Source: Buddleja alternifolia (Eukaryota; Streptophyta; Magnoliopsida; Lamiales; Scrophulariaceae). From it: a stretch of 64,000 nt of DNA. Shown here piece by piece: positions 45,543-57,008 of the stretch; position 1 is the first letter of the stretch, and each line of letters starts with the position of its first letter. The position numbers were made by a program, and so were the translations under genes. The notes under the pieces are model-generated. The model was not told the origin of the DNA and did not search any database. It saw only the letters and a list, made by a program, of their open reading frames with translations. The stretch is from contig CM033392.1 in the NCBI GenBank assembly GCA_019426215.1, positions 40,850,666 through 40,914,665 on the forward strand, written 5' to 3'.

Positions 45543-47045
45543 TGATAAAAGGTGCTTTTACGTGTTTTTAAGCCCCTTTGCGTTTATGTTTTAGGTTCAT
45601 TTATCACTTGATTATTGCCACATGTGCGTTTAATCTGTGCGCTAAGTGATTTCAGGCCTTAAATGGATACAATCGAAGAACGGGCGGGAAAACGACGTAT
45701 AAAACAAGTTTAGGCCAAGTTGCTTCGCACCTCCGCACCCAAGCGCCCCTCCAACCACGCCTAGGCGCCGATGAAATGCAATTCCAAAGATTTGCTTCGC
45801 ACTCCCGTGCCTAGGCGCCATCATACCCACGCCTGGGCACCATTTCTGCAACACTTGCCATGGTTGAGCTCTATTTCTGTATGTTTAGAGACCTAATTGG
45901 ATGAAGGTTCCTTCTACAAAGTTGTAGATCGATGTCTTGTCTTCAAGTAAGAACTTGAATCATCCAAATAGTAGGTCTGTGGAGAGAGTTATGAAGGAAA
46001 TATGATTGCTGCGCGGACAAGAGCAAAGACGTCCAGCAATCTGCTGCCCACGCCTAGGCGTCGGCATGGCCACGCTTGGGCGTCGATGTACGCGTTTTTC
46101 AAGCTATAAAGGCTAAATTTCAGCATTGGAGTTGGGGGTTCGGTTTTTAGGCCCTTTTGGAGCTAAAAATAGCCATCTAAATCAAATTTTGGTGGACAAG
46201 AAGGAGGAAGGCAAGGAATTGAAGCTTCCAACTTGATTTCATCATCAGCCAAGTGTATTAGGGAGTTTTCCATTGCTTTCATTATATATTTGTCTATGAA
46301 TAGATACATGTTTGCTTTGGATTTTCTTGTACCATTGATTATGAACTAGATCTATAAGACTAAGGCCATGTGAAGGCCTATTTGTGAAGTATCTATATAA
46401 TATTTGTTTGTTTGAATCAATTCATGTGTTGCTATGTGTTGTGAATTTGTATTTGTTCTACGTGCATGTGCTTGATCACCATGTGTTCGATAAATTGCCT
46501 AGGTGAATATTTCGAGAGAAAATTGATTTAGGGTGCATGAAATTCACACCATAACCCGCAACTAATGAGGAATTGCCCTAGACATAGGTAAAGATTCTCG
46601 GGTGAAGTCGTTCGATTTATATCGAGGAAGCTCTAGTTTGTTAATGCATGCTTAGTGGTTAGATTTCCGGGTAGAATTACTTAGGAAACCATCATTTAAG
46701 TATAGGAGTCTATCACGAGACATCGGTTATTCTTTACTTTAGGAGCTTCCACCATAGGAACATAAGTCTAATGATTCAATAAGATTCTTAATAAGGATAC
46801 AGATCAAATTGAGCCTCGCATGCGCCTTAGTCACTCTTCATATTTGAGTTTCAATCGTTTGCTCATCTTTGTTCTTGTTCTTTGCACTTTTATTTGAATT
46901 TACTCTTACTTTAATTGTTTACTTCATTACGAATCTTAAACTAAAATTCAAGTCTCCGTGGTTCGACAACCCGGACTTTTTGTCCATTTATTACTACACA
47001 CGACTAGTGCACTTGCTACCAAGCACGTTAGCTTTTAGCATGTCA
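45543..47045 (+). repeat. 5' LTR of the complete Gag-only element
   Basis: 1,503 bp, TGATAAAAGG to AGCATGTCA. A TATA-like CTATAAAGG lies near 46104-46112. It contains repeated GCGCC/TAGGCG motifs between 45745 and 46085. Partner of 50647-52127. Confidence 0.92.
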
Positions 47046-47051
47046 AGTTTT

Positions 47052-47069
47052 TGGCGCCGTTGCCGGGGA
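47052..47069 (+). other. Primer binding site (tRNA-Asp) of the Gag-only element
   Basis: TGGCGCCGTTGCCGGGGA, six bases after the LTR, is the complement of the 3' end of plant tRNA-Asp and is the usual site in Tat and Athila elements. Confidence 0.9.
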
Positions 47070-47198
47070 CTTGTTTATTTTTAGTTTTTGATTTTTTCTT
47101 ACATTTTTATAATTCTTAGTCTTTTCATTTATTTCTTGTTTTTCCTTTATTTTAGTATTAGTCTAATTTAGTTTCTTGTGCTTAATTGAAAGGTTGAC

Positions 47199-49000
47199 TT
47201 GTGGTGCATGACCCGCTCATCCAACGAGCCCCTATACGATTTTGAGCCCGAGATAGAGCGTGTTCTTCGGGCTAGTAGACGAACTCGAGAAATGGCCCAC
47301 AATTTCAATCCTAATCCGAATGGGAACTTCCCCGATATGAATCTCGAGGAAAAAAGGGAATGGTTGCAAAATATACTCCAGGCTATGCAACCACCAGTGC
47401 CTCTTGCATCCATTCGTAGTAGTCAACCACGACGAGTTCACCCTATACAGAGACCTGTGATTATTCCGAACTTCACCACACCAAATATCCAAGTTCTGCT
47501 TCACCTACTCACCATGGTTTAGAACAACCCATTTTATGGGGATCCAAGCGAATCACCATATGATCACTTGGAAAATTTTGACAACATCCTCTCAACCATA
47601 CAACTCCATCCAAGAGATCTCGACTCTCTTCGCTTTCGATTCTTCCATTTTTCCCTCAAGGATAAGAGAACCACTTGGTATAAGTCTCTTCTCCCACAAT
47701 CCATCACGACTTGGGAAAAGCTTACGGATTTATTTCTGGATAAATTCTTTCCACCATCAAAGGTAAATGAGCTCCGAAGTGAAATAAGAGGATTTAAGCA
47801 GAAAATGAATTAGTCATTGGCGAATGCATAGGCAAGGTACATGTTTATGCTTAGAAAATGCCCATCACATAATTACTCTCTATGCGATCTTGTGCAATAT
47901 TTTTATGATGGGGTTCGATCGAGGGTTAGGCATCGACTCAATGCTGGAGCCGGTGGTGATTTATTTGGACTAGATGATCGGACTGCATGGAGAACACTTA
48001 AGCAATTGGCACAAGAGGATGAGTGGTAACCTGAGGATGATGTTGAAGAAATTTTCCCCAAAAAGGTTACGAGTGATAAAGCGGTTGAGGAAATTGGCAA
48101 TTTTGAGGAAAACCCGAAGGGGCAAGGAAATTATCAACAAGACCAAGTGAGAATTCCTACTCCGGAGGAACAATTTGATAACATCATTGGAGAGCTCCGC
48201 CTTACGATGAAGGACGTATGGCAGGAAATGAAGGAGATGAGTCATCAACTCAAGCAACTATCGAGTGACATGTCTGAGAAAGCATTGGGGGCACTGGCAT
48301 GTGACACTAAAGAGAATTTGAAGGAGGAATGCAACATCGTGATGTTGATTGAAGGAAAGTTGAAAAATTTGAAAGATTAGCCTCTGCACAGCACTTTCGA
48401 AAATGCAGGCCATGACGTTCAAACATCCATGGCAGACCCCTCCATCAATGAGCATTCGACTCCTATCCTTTTTGAGGTTGTTGCCATTCCTTTGCCTTCA
48501 TCCCTAGCTACAAGTAAGTCGGTACTTGATGTCGCCGATGGTAAGTTGTCAATGAATATAAAAAATGATATGGTTAATTTCAATAACTATGAGGTTTTTG
48601 AGCATCCACTTGATTTGGATTTGAATTTGCACATTGATGCTTTTGATCCTTTTAGTGTTGAGCACTTTCAGGAAAAACGAGCCAATAATCTTCTACATCC
48701 ATACATCATGGAGTTGAAATATGTCAAGATAATTGGTGAAGAAAAATGAGATATTATCTCTAGCTTGGAGAAAAGTTCACACTATCACCCGAAGCATGGG
48801 GAAGATAAGGTAATTGAAGTGTTAAGGGACAACGGAAAAACTCGTGAGTGGATGATTGCTCGGTCTCAACATAGGGTATTTTTCACAAAGAATCGGCCAA
48901 TCTTCTTTCCAAATGACCAAAGAGTGAACCGAAACATGAGAATGGATTGGAGAACAAATAAGGCATTTATACGGACCCTCCTTAAGCCGACCCGATAAAA
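47199..49000 (+). pseudogene. gag: Gag-like gene of the Gag-only element (several stops)
   Basis: Codons from about 47209 (MTRSSNEPLYDFEPEIERV) pass NFPDMNLEEKREWLQNI and FYGDPSESPYDHLENFDNIL into the retrotransposon Gag domain: RFFHFSLKDKRTTWYKSL, TWEKLTDLFLDKFFPPSK and DLVQYFYDGVRSRVRH. Later pieces (48147-48380, a helical stretch; 48429-48749; 48765-48998, with WRTNKAFIRTLLKPTR) continue in nearby frames. At least five stops or shifts break it (near 47521, 47811, 48027, 48378, 48747). Such Gag proteins form particles for the element RNA. No protease, polymerase or integrase motif follows. Confidence 0.8.
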
Positions 49001-50646
49001 TCAAGCTAATGACTTTAAACAAGCGCTTCTTGGGAGGCAACCCAATTTTGTAAGTTTTCTTTTCTTTTCTTTCGTTTTTGTTTTGTTTAGTTTGTTTCTT
49101 TATGTTGTGTTTAAGCATGCACTTTTGGCATGTATGTGTTCTTATGCGTGATGGTTTGAAGAGTTGAAGTGTTAGATATGATGCACATTTGGACTCCATG
49201 ATTAGGGATGCTTATTTTACTCGAGGAGAAGAAGCTTTGTAAGGATGCATTGGAAGTTTAAGGGTGTTTTTCAACATCCTTGGTTGTAAGTGTTCTTTTA
49301 CCGTTGTGTATGCTTGTTATAACAACATTGGGGACAATGTTGGATTTGAGTTTGGGGGTAGAAGAGTACTTATTTTGAACTTTGATGATGCAATCCTAAT
49401 TTTTAGCTTGAGTTTGGGGGAAGTTTATATGATATCATGTTTAAATGTTTCTTTGTTGAGAAAATCAAGTATAAAATTTTTTTTAGTCCTTCCAATTGAT
49501 GCATTGAAGTTGATTAACATGGAAAAATGGCATGATTTCTTGAAATAAATTGAATTTAATGGAACATATATATCTTTGAAATTGCTCGTGGAGACCCTAG
49601 ATGAGAATTGATTTCCTTAGATAATTCACAATGCACATTAATCGAGGGTAGAGGAGTTGAGAGGATACCCATCTTGAGCACTTAAGGAAGTTTTCCCGGA
49701 AATATTAACTTAGATTTCTCATAAGGATATAAGTTGAGTAGTAATTTTGTATGCTAAACAATGAATTAAAAAGGTTGAATTTTGGTATGACCAAAAGTGG
49801 TCAAGCTAATATGTACCGGAGGTGAAAAGTTTCATACCTATATACTGTACTATTATGCTAATTTGAGCTAAGCTCAAGCCAAAAAGAAGTAAATTGTTTA
49901 AAAGATCTAGTTTCATTTCGTGGCCTTTGACACTCGAGTGATTAAATCCTTAGGAGTGTTTCTACACTCAATGCCCCAAAACTATCTAGTTTGGGAGTCA
50001 TTGATCTAAAGCTTATTACATGGGTGCCATAGAAAGCCTAATGGAATAAAACATTGCACATGATCTAGCCTTAATGAATTTAATGGAAGTTTCATACGAA
50101 TTGATAGTTGAATGTTTGAGATAATGAAATTTAAACGGCTATGAGATTTTCTATGATTGTTGTGCTTTGTGTTTGATCAAAAGTTGATAGATATGGGATT
50201 AATGTCCAAAATTTGGTAAGGATGCCTCTCGCCTAAAATGCCTTAAATTTATTTTGCACTACACCCTAGGGAGTCTTTTCGAGTATTGGTGTCACATGAG
50301 CAAAAGTAGTTGATATGTATACATATTTGTGAGCTTTAAAAGGTTGACTTTATGCTATTCACTCTTCTTAATTATGTTGAGATGTATGGATTTGGTTGGG
50401 ATTGAAAAATGGCTAGATTTTGTGGGTAGATCATATGCAAACCCTCACAAGACTATAACTCGTCCTTTGAGGTAACTTAAAGGTTTAAAGGCTTGTTGCA
50501 CCTTGCTAAGTGCAACTGTTTACTTCACGAAAGTGAGTTAGGTAGTTTTTTTTTCTTTTCTTTGTTTCTTCCCTTGGTTGATGATGTTGATCTTGCCTTA
50601 TAGCTCTTATTGCTCGAGGTCGAGCAATTGATAAGTTTGGGGGAGT
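49001..50646 (+). other. Non-coding 3' interior of the Gag-only element with polypurine tracts
   Basis: No gene is evident in 1.6 kb. A short inverted repeat TTGGGAGGCAACCCAA lies at about 49029-49044, just after the gag end; this motif is common in Tat/Athila-type elements. PPT-like TTTGGGGG tracts occur near 49350 and 49412 as well as at the true site 50634-50646 directly before the 3' LTR. Confidence 0.7.
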
Positions 50647-52127
50647 TGATAAGAGGTGTTTTTACGTGTTTTTAAGCCCCTTTGTGTTTATGTTTTAGGT
50701 TCATTTATCGATTGATTATTTCCACATGTGCGTTTAATCCGTGCGTTATGTGATTTCAGGCCTTAAATGGATACAATCGAAGAACGGGCGGAAAAACGAC
50801 GTATAAAACAAGTTTAGGCCAAGTTGCTTCGCACCTCCGCGCCCAAGCGCCCCTCCAACCATGCCCAGGCGCCGATGACATCAAATTCCGAAGATTTGCT
50901 TCGCATTCCCGCGCCTAGGCGCCATCATACCCACGCCTGGGCGCCATTTCTGCAACACTTGCCACGGTTGAGCACTATTTCTGTATGTTTAGAGACCGAA
51001 TTGGATGAAGGTTCCTTCTACAAAGTTGTAGATCGATGTCTTATCTTCAAGTAAGAACTTGAATCATCCAAATAGTAGTATGTGGAGAGAGTTATGAAGG
51101 AAATATGATTGCTGCACAAACAAGAGCAAAGATGTCCAGCAATCTGCTGCCCATGCCTGGGCGCCGATGTACGCGTTTTTCAAGCTATAAAGGCTAAATT
51201 TCAGCATTAGAGATGGGGGTTTGGTTTTTAGGCCCTCTTGGGGCTAAAAATAGCCATCTAAATCAAATTTTCGAGGACAAGAAGGAGGAAGGGCAAGGAA
51301 TTGAAGCTTCCAACTTGATTTCATCATCAACCAAGTGTATTAGGGAGTTTTCCATTGCTTTCATTATATATTTGTCTATGAATAGATACATGTTTGCTTT
51401 GGATTTTCTTGTACCATTGATTATGAACTAGATCTATAAGACTAAGGCCATGTGAAGGCCTATTTGTGAAGTATCTATATAATATTTGTTTGTTTGAATC
51501 AATTCATGTGTTGCTATGTGTTGTGAATTTGTATTTGTTCTACGTGCATGTGCTTGATCACCATGTGTTTGATAAATTGCCTAGGTGAATATTTCGAGAG
51601 AAAATTGATCTAGGGTGCATGAAATTCACACCATAACCCGCAACCAATGAGGAATTGCCCTAGACAAAGGTAAAGATTCTCGGGTGAAGTCGTTCGATTT
51701 ATATCGAGGAAGCTCTAGTTTGTTAATGCGTGCTTAGTGGTTAGATTTTCGGGTAGAAATACTTAGGAAACCATCATTTAAGTATAGGAGTCTATCACGA
51801 GACATCGGTTATTCTTTACTTTAGGAGCTTTCACCATAGGAACATAAGTCTAATGATTCAATAAGATTCTTAATAAGGATACAGATCGAATTAAGCCTCG
51901 CATGCACCTTAGTCACTCTTCATATTTGAGTTTCAATCGTTTTCTCATCTTTGTTCTTGTTCATTGCACTTTTATTTGAATTTACTCTTATTTTAATTGT
52001 TTACTTCATTACGAATCTTAAACTAAAATTCAAGTCTCCGTGGTTCGACAACCTGAACTTGTTGTCCATTTGTTACTACACACGACTAGTGCACTTGCTA
52101 CCAAGCACGTTAGCTTTTAGATTGTCA
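50647..52127 (+). repeat. 3' LTR of the complete Gag-only element
   Basis: 1,481 bp, TGATAAGAGG to AGATTGTCA; very similar to 45543-47045 with scattered transitions and a small deletion near 51150. The short open frames (for example 50824-51054) also occur in the other LTR copies and are not genes. Confidence 0.92.
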
Positions 52128-52132
52128 GTAGG

Positions 52133-54973
52133 CAGCGGAGAAAGCGTTGCAGCTACTAGGATCAGATCTACTTCTCTTTATTTGAATTCTGGACATTTAC
52201 TGTTTTTAAATAATGATCAAAGTAGGCATCGGGGAAAGCGTCGCAGCTACTAGGATTGGATCTACTTCTTTTTATTTGAATTCTGGACATTTATTGTTTT
52301 TAGTTTTACCCAAGGGGCTTAAGAACATTGTATCTATTCCTATCTTAGTTAAGATTGGATATACATTCCATTTTTCTAAGTTAAATTGCGACATTTATTA
52401 TGGAAATAAATTAGTTGGCAATGCATGTTTAGTTAATGGTTTGTATTATTTAAATGTCTGTAATTCATCTGATGTTAATGTTGTAACACGTAAACGTGGT
52501 AGGCAAGAAACTAACTTAAGACTCAAGTGGCACCTTAGACTAGGCCATGCCGGAGAGCACAAGATCCAGAAAATGAAAAAAGATGGGCTTTTAAGCTCAC
52601 TAGGGTCAGATCCTATTCCTACTTGTGAATTATGTCTCTTAGGCAAGATGGCTAGATCCCCCTTCATAGGAACTTTTGAAAGGGCTAGGAAAGTCTTAGG
52701 ATTAGTCCAGACCGACGTCTGCGGATCATTTGGAGAAATGGCTCATGGAGGATTCTACTACTTCATCACTTTCACTGACGACCATTCAAGATTTGGTCTA
52801 GTGTATCTGATGAAGCAAAAGTCTGGATCCTTTAAAAGATTCAAAGAGTTCAAGGACTTAGTAGAAAATCAAACTGGGCAAAATATAAAAACTTTACGAT
52901 CGGATCGTGGAGGAGAATATATGAGTGCCGAGTTTGATGAATTCCTAAGACAACAAGGAATAATGTTACAACTAACACTACCAGCAACTCCTCAACTGAA
53001 TGGAGCAGCCGAGCAAATGAATCGAACACTGTTGGACATGGATCGTTCCATGCTTAGTTACATTGATTTACCCATTTTGTTATGGGGATACGCGCTCCTT
53101 ACCACTGCTCATGTTTTGAACAAATGTTCCTCCAAATCCGTTCCCAAAACTCTGCATGAGATGTGGAATAATAGGAAATTGAGTCTTAATCATATTAAGA
53201 TTTGGGGATGCCCTGCTTATGTCAAGAAGAGTAACGTGGAGAAATTGGAGGCAACATCCCTAATGGGATGTTTCATTGGTTATCTTGAAGATTCCATGGG
53301 ATTCTTCTTTTACCTGCATGATGATCAAAGAATCATCGTGGCCCTACAAGCTCACTTCCTTGAGGATGAGTTCATCTTGAAAGGGGCAAAAGTAGGAAAA
53401 TTGTTCAAGAAGAACAAAATGAAACTCCCTCAAATACATATGTTCAAGAACCGAGGCCTGAACCTATAGTAGCACAACCACCACGTAGATCTGGTAAAAT
53501 ACCGCATGAACCTGAGAGGTATGGGAATCTACTGCAGAGGGAGCGAGAGCTTCACACTGTAATACAAGAAGGTCATGAAGATGATCCTTGTACCTATGAT
53601 CAAGCGATGGTGGATGTCAACGCTTCAAGATGGCAAGAAACCATGGAAACAGAAATGGACTCTATGCAATTGAACCATGTCTGGACTTTGGTAGATCGTC
53701 CTGAAGGTATAAAACCTATAGGATGTAAGTGGATCTACAAAAGAAAGATAGGTACCGACGGCAAGGTTGACACCTTTAATGCCAGGCTCGTAGCAAAAGG
53801 GTATAGTCAAAGAGAAGGAATTGACTATCAAGAAACCTTTTCGCCTGTGGCAATGATAAAGTCCATACAAATTCTGTTATCCATAGCTGCATACTTAGAT
53901 TATGAGATATGACAAATGGATGTCAAAACGGCCTTTCTAAATGGATTCCTCGAGGAGGATATCTATATGAAATAGCCAAAGGTTTTTGTGTCCGAGTCCG
54001 ATATCGATAAAGTATGTAAACTTGAGAGGTCCATTTACGATCTCAAGCTAGCATCTAGAAGCTGGAGTCTTCGTTTTGTTGAAGAATTTAAGGGATATGG
54101 CTTCATCAAGAACGAAGATGAACCATATGTCTACAAGAAGACTAGTGGGAGCAAACTCTAGTTCTTAGTACTATATGTGGATGCCATTCTTCTTATCGAA
54201 AATGACGTAGGAATGCTCACCACAGTCAAGAAATGGCTTTCGAGTAGCCACATACATTCCAGGAATTCATATCTACAGGGATAGAACAAATAGAATGATA
54301 GGCCTCTCTCAAGCCCTTTACTTAGAAAAGGTCCTAAAGAGGTTTAGGATGGACAACTCTAAGAAAGGGTTTCTTCCCATGAGACATGGAGGACACTTAT
54401 CCAAGTCTATGTGTCCTCAAAGTGAGGAAGATAGACAAGAGATGAGTAATGTACCTTATGCTTCTGCAGTTGGTAGCCTGATGTATGCAATGTTGTGTAC
54501 TAGACCCGACATTGCCTATGCTGTGAGCATGGTGAGTTGATTTCAGGCAAACCCGGGAAAGGAACATTGGATAGCTGTGAAGAATATCCTAAAGTATCTA
54601 AAAAGAATCTGAAGCAGAGTATGTAGCAGCCTCAGAGGTTGCGAAAGAATCTGTTAGGATGAGGAAATTTCTTGGAGAACTTGGAACAATCCCTGGTGCT
54701 CAGCTCCCGTTGCCACTTTATTGTGATAACAATGGAGCGATAGTGCAAGCCAAGGAACCGAGGTCTCATAACAAGTCCAAACATATTGAGAGAAGATTTC
54801 ACATCATCAGGGAGATCGTTGGCAAAGGAGAGATAACAGTGCAGAAAATAGCCTCAGCTGACAATATGGCTGACCCGTTCACCAAACCACTACCTCAGGC
54901 TATTTTGGACCAACACCTAGAAAGGATGGGTATTAGATACCACATTGAGTGTGATTGCGTGCAAGTGGGAGAT
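52133..54973 (+). pseudogene. pol: Pol of Angela-like copy 2 (integrase, reverse transcriptase, RNase H; broken)
   Basis: After the Gag-only insertion the frame resumes with a 94-bp tandem duplication (52128-52302). Then come the zinc-binding preintegrase (WHLRLGHAGEHKIQKMKK, CELCLLGKMA), the integrase core (QTDVCGSFGE, LRSDRGGEYMSAEF, GAAEQMNRTLLDM), a frameshift near 53390, reverse transcriptase (53607-53912: WQETMETEMDSMQLNHVWTL, GCKWIYKRKIG) with a TGA at 53910-53912, QMDVKTAFLNGF, and an altered YVDAILLIEND where Asp-Asp is expected (54170-54200). Deletions near 54245 and 54605 remove parts present in copy 1, including the first RNase H Asp block. The end (ADNMADPFTKPLPQAILDQH) reaches the 3' LTR. 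Not functional. Confidence 0.87.
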
Positions 54974-55247
54974 TGTTAGGATTATGCCCTCTAATGTCAT
55001 AGAGGAAAGAATGTATAGGGCATATATCTTGTATTGAACTTAAACTCTTCTTAAATAAAAGGCATTATTGAGTTTTCACTTAATTCTTATCTACATCTAT
55101 AAGTTGTGTAAAACGATTTGTCCATGTTTTTAGTGCTATCCCTCTACTTTCTATGGAATAGGAAGATTGGCACTAGAGAGATTGATCTTGATTACTAAAA
55201 TAAGTTCGCAAGTAATATGAAGTCTTTAATGGACAAATAAAGACTTC
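54974..55247 (+). repeat. Start of the 3' LTR of Angela-like copy 2
   Basis: TGTTAGGATTATGCCCTC begins at 54974 after the PPT CAAGTGGGAGAT (54962-54973). The LTR breaks off at 55247 where a Sirevirus-type LTR starts; the presumed 5-base duplication is ACTTC (55243-55247). The remainder of this LTR should lie beyond the right edge of the window. Confidence 0.87.
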
Positions 55248-56754
55248 TGGTGGTCCCAAGTGGCATACGAAAGGGTCTAGAAGGGGGGCTTGAATAGACC
55301 CTGAAGTCTTTTTAGACTTCAAAAATATCGTATCACTTAAATATTTTGAACGCTTGGAGTACTGAGCGCTTGGGTCAAACGCCTCAGATAGAGTTAACTT
55401 AGACTTAGTGATTTTAGCTGTTTACCAAAGTAGGGCAACGCTTAGATCGCTTAATTAGGGTTAGCGCAGCGGAAATGAGTTTTTAGCGTTCTATTGATTG
55501 ATCTTAATCGTTGATTGCTTAGAGTTGTTCTTTTCAATAAAATGAATGATGCAATGAAATAGTGCTAAGACAATAAAGTAAAAGACACAATCTTTGTAAG
55601 GTTCACTGGGTGATGTAATCCCAGCTACGTCCTTCTTCTCCTTTTTCACTTGGAGGAATTTACTATGATGATAATCAAAGAATTCACACAGAATCTTCTA
55701 CACAATAGTAACAGGTGAAAATGATCTTGGGCTCCTTGATCACACAGACTTCAGCACCAATGAAGATCGTCTTCTTCAAGCTTCTCTCACTCAGAAATAC
55801 TGCCTGAAAGGGTACAACAACTTTTCTCACTCAGATGAAAGGTTGAAGGTTATCTCTAAGGTTTTGTTTGTTTTTGGAAAGATCAAACAACTTGTAATAT
55901 CTCAAGTGGAATTTGAATTTCTTCTTTAGAAGATGTTTGAGATATTTTGGTGACTGTTTGGAATGTATGTAAAAAGCTTGAAGGTTTTGGCTATGGAGTT
56001 TCAAAGCTTTTTCACAGCAAGAGTATATGAATATTTTTCAATAATAGTTTTCTCGCGTGTGTCCTCTTTTTTTAGGGTATTGTTTAGTTGGTATTTATAG
56101 ACACTTTCTTGAGATCTGTCCGTTGGACCATGTAGGAGCGTGTTATTGACACGGAGAGTGAATATACCCAAGTTCTGACATTCCTGAAAATCTACTGGGG
56201 CCGATTGGACGGGAGCAGTTTTAATCTCTGAAATTCTGACAGTCTGAGTCAAAAAGGTGGCTTGTCCACAAGTCATAGTAGCTTATCACATTTAATTCTC
56301 TTATCAGGCATTTAATGCATTTGAATTTATTTCTCGTTGGAAATAAATGTCTGTTGAATGATTGCATTTAAGTCTTTCATGACTTGAGGATTTATTCCAG
56401 GTGAATCTTACATCCATCGCTTGAGACAATTTGAGCGCTTGATCCACGTATCCTGAAATAGGTTCCTTTAGTGTTTGACGGACACTAAGAGACAAATCTT
56501 CATCTCTGGTTGACTTCAGACGCTGGTCTTCAACTTCTTCTCTAATAGACTTACCTAGAATTCTACTAGCAATTCAGTTACTAAGACTTAGTCTAAAATC
56601 TACAAAGATAAAAATTACAAGCCTAAACAAAATTACAAACTTTCAAACGCTTAGACAATGATCTAAGGAAAACATAAACTTACATTTTATTTGGGGTCTA
56701 ACAATGAATCCTATCTTGTCATCATCAAAACATCTAACATGAAATTTCCTAACG
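55248..56754 (-). repeat. 3' LTR of the right-hand Sirevirus-like element
   Basis: About 1.51 kb. On the minus strand it begins CGTTAGGAAATTTC (TG changed to CG at 56754) and ends CACTTGGGACCACCA at 55248. TATA-like CTATAAATAC is at 56091-56100. Partner of the internal PPT TCAAAAAGGGGGAAAT (56755-56770). Confidence 0.9.
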
Positions 56755-57008
56755 ATTTCCCCCTTTTTGATGATGTCAAGACTTTAACTTTTGTAACTCT
56801 TTTACAATTTAAGAGTTACTAAAGAGAAAAGCCCAAATGAATATAAGTTAGCATTCAAAAAGTTAGTAAGGTTAGCTAAAGTTAGATTAGCTTCAACAAG
56901 ATGTTTCAGCGATAAATCATTCATATATAAAAAGAATAAACATACATGATTTATACTGAAAACAAAAAAGGAAAGCAAGTACAAAAAAAAAAAAATCATT
57001 CACTTTTT

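Larger units (their letters stand above)
45543..52127 (+). mobile_element. Gag-only LTR element (TR-GAG type, Tat/Athila-like), complete
   Basis: 6.6 kb, LTRs 45543-47045 and 50647-52127, both starting TGATAA and ending TGTCA, with target duplication GTAGG on each side (45538-45542, 52128-52132). The host Angela sequence is continuous once it is removed, as the intact stretch at 21917-21925 shows. The 3.6-kb interior encodes only Gag-like sequence (47199-49000) and lacks protease, polymerase and integrase. It must therefore have moved with enzymes supplied by a partner. The family is also represented at 3260-14965, 24239-25878 and 29126-29279. The term TR-GAG (terminal repeat with GAG domain) fits. 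Confidence 0.88.

Noticed and set aside
50824..51054. 76-codon frame with Pro-rich text
   Set aside because: It lies in the LTR of the Gag-only element; the matching position in the other LTR has stops.
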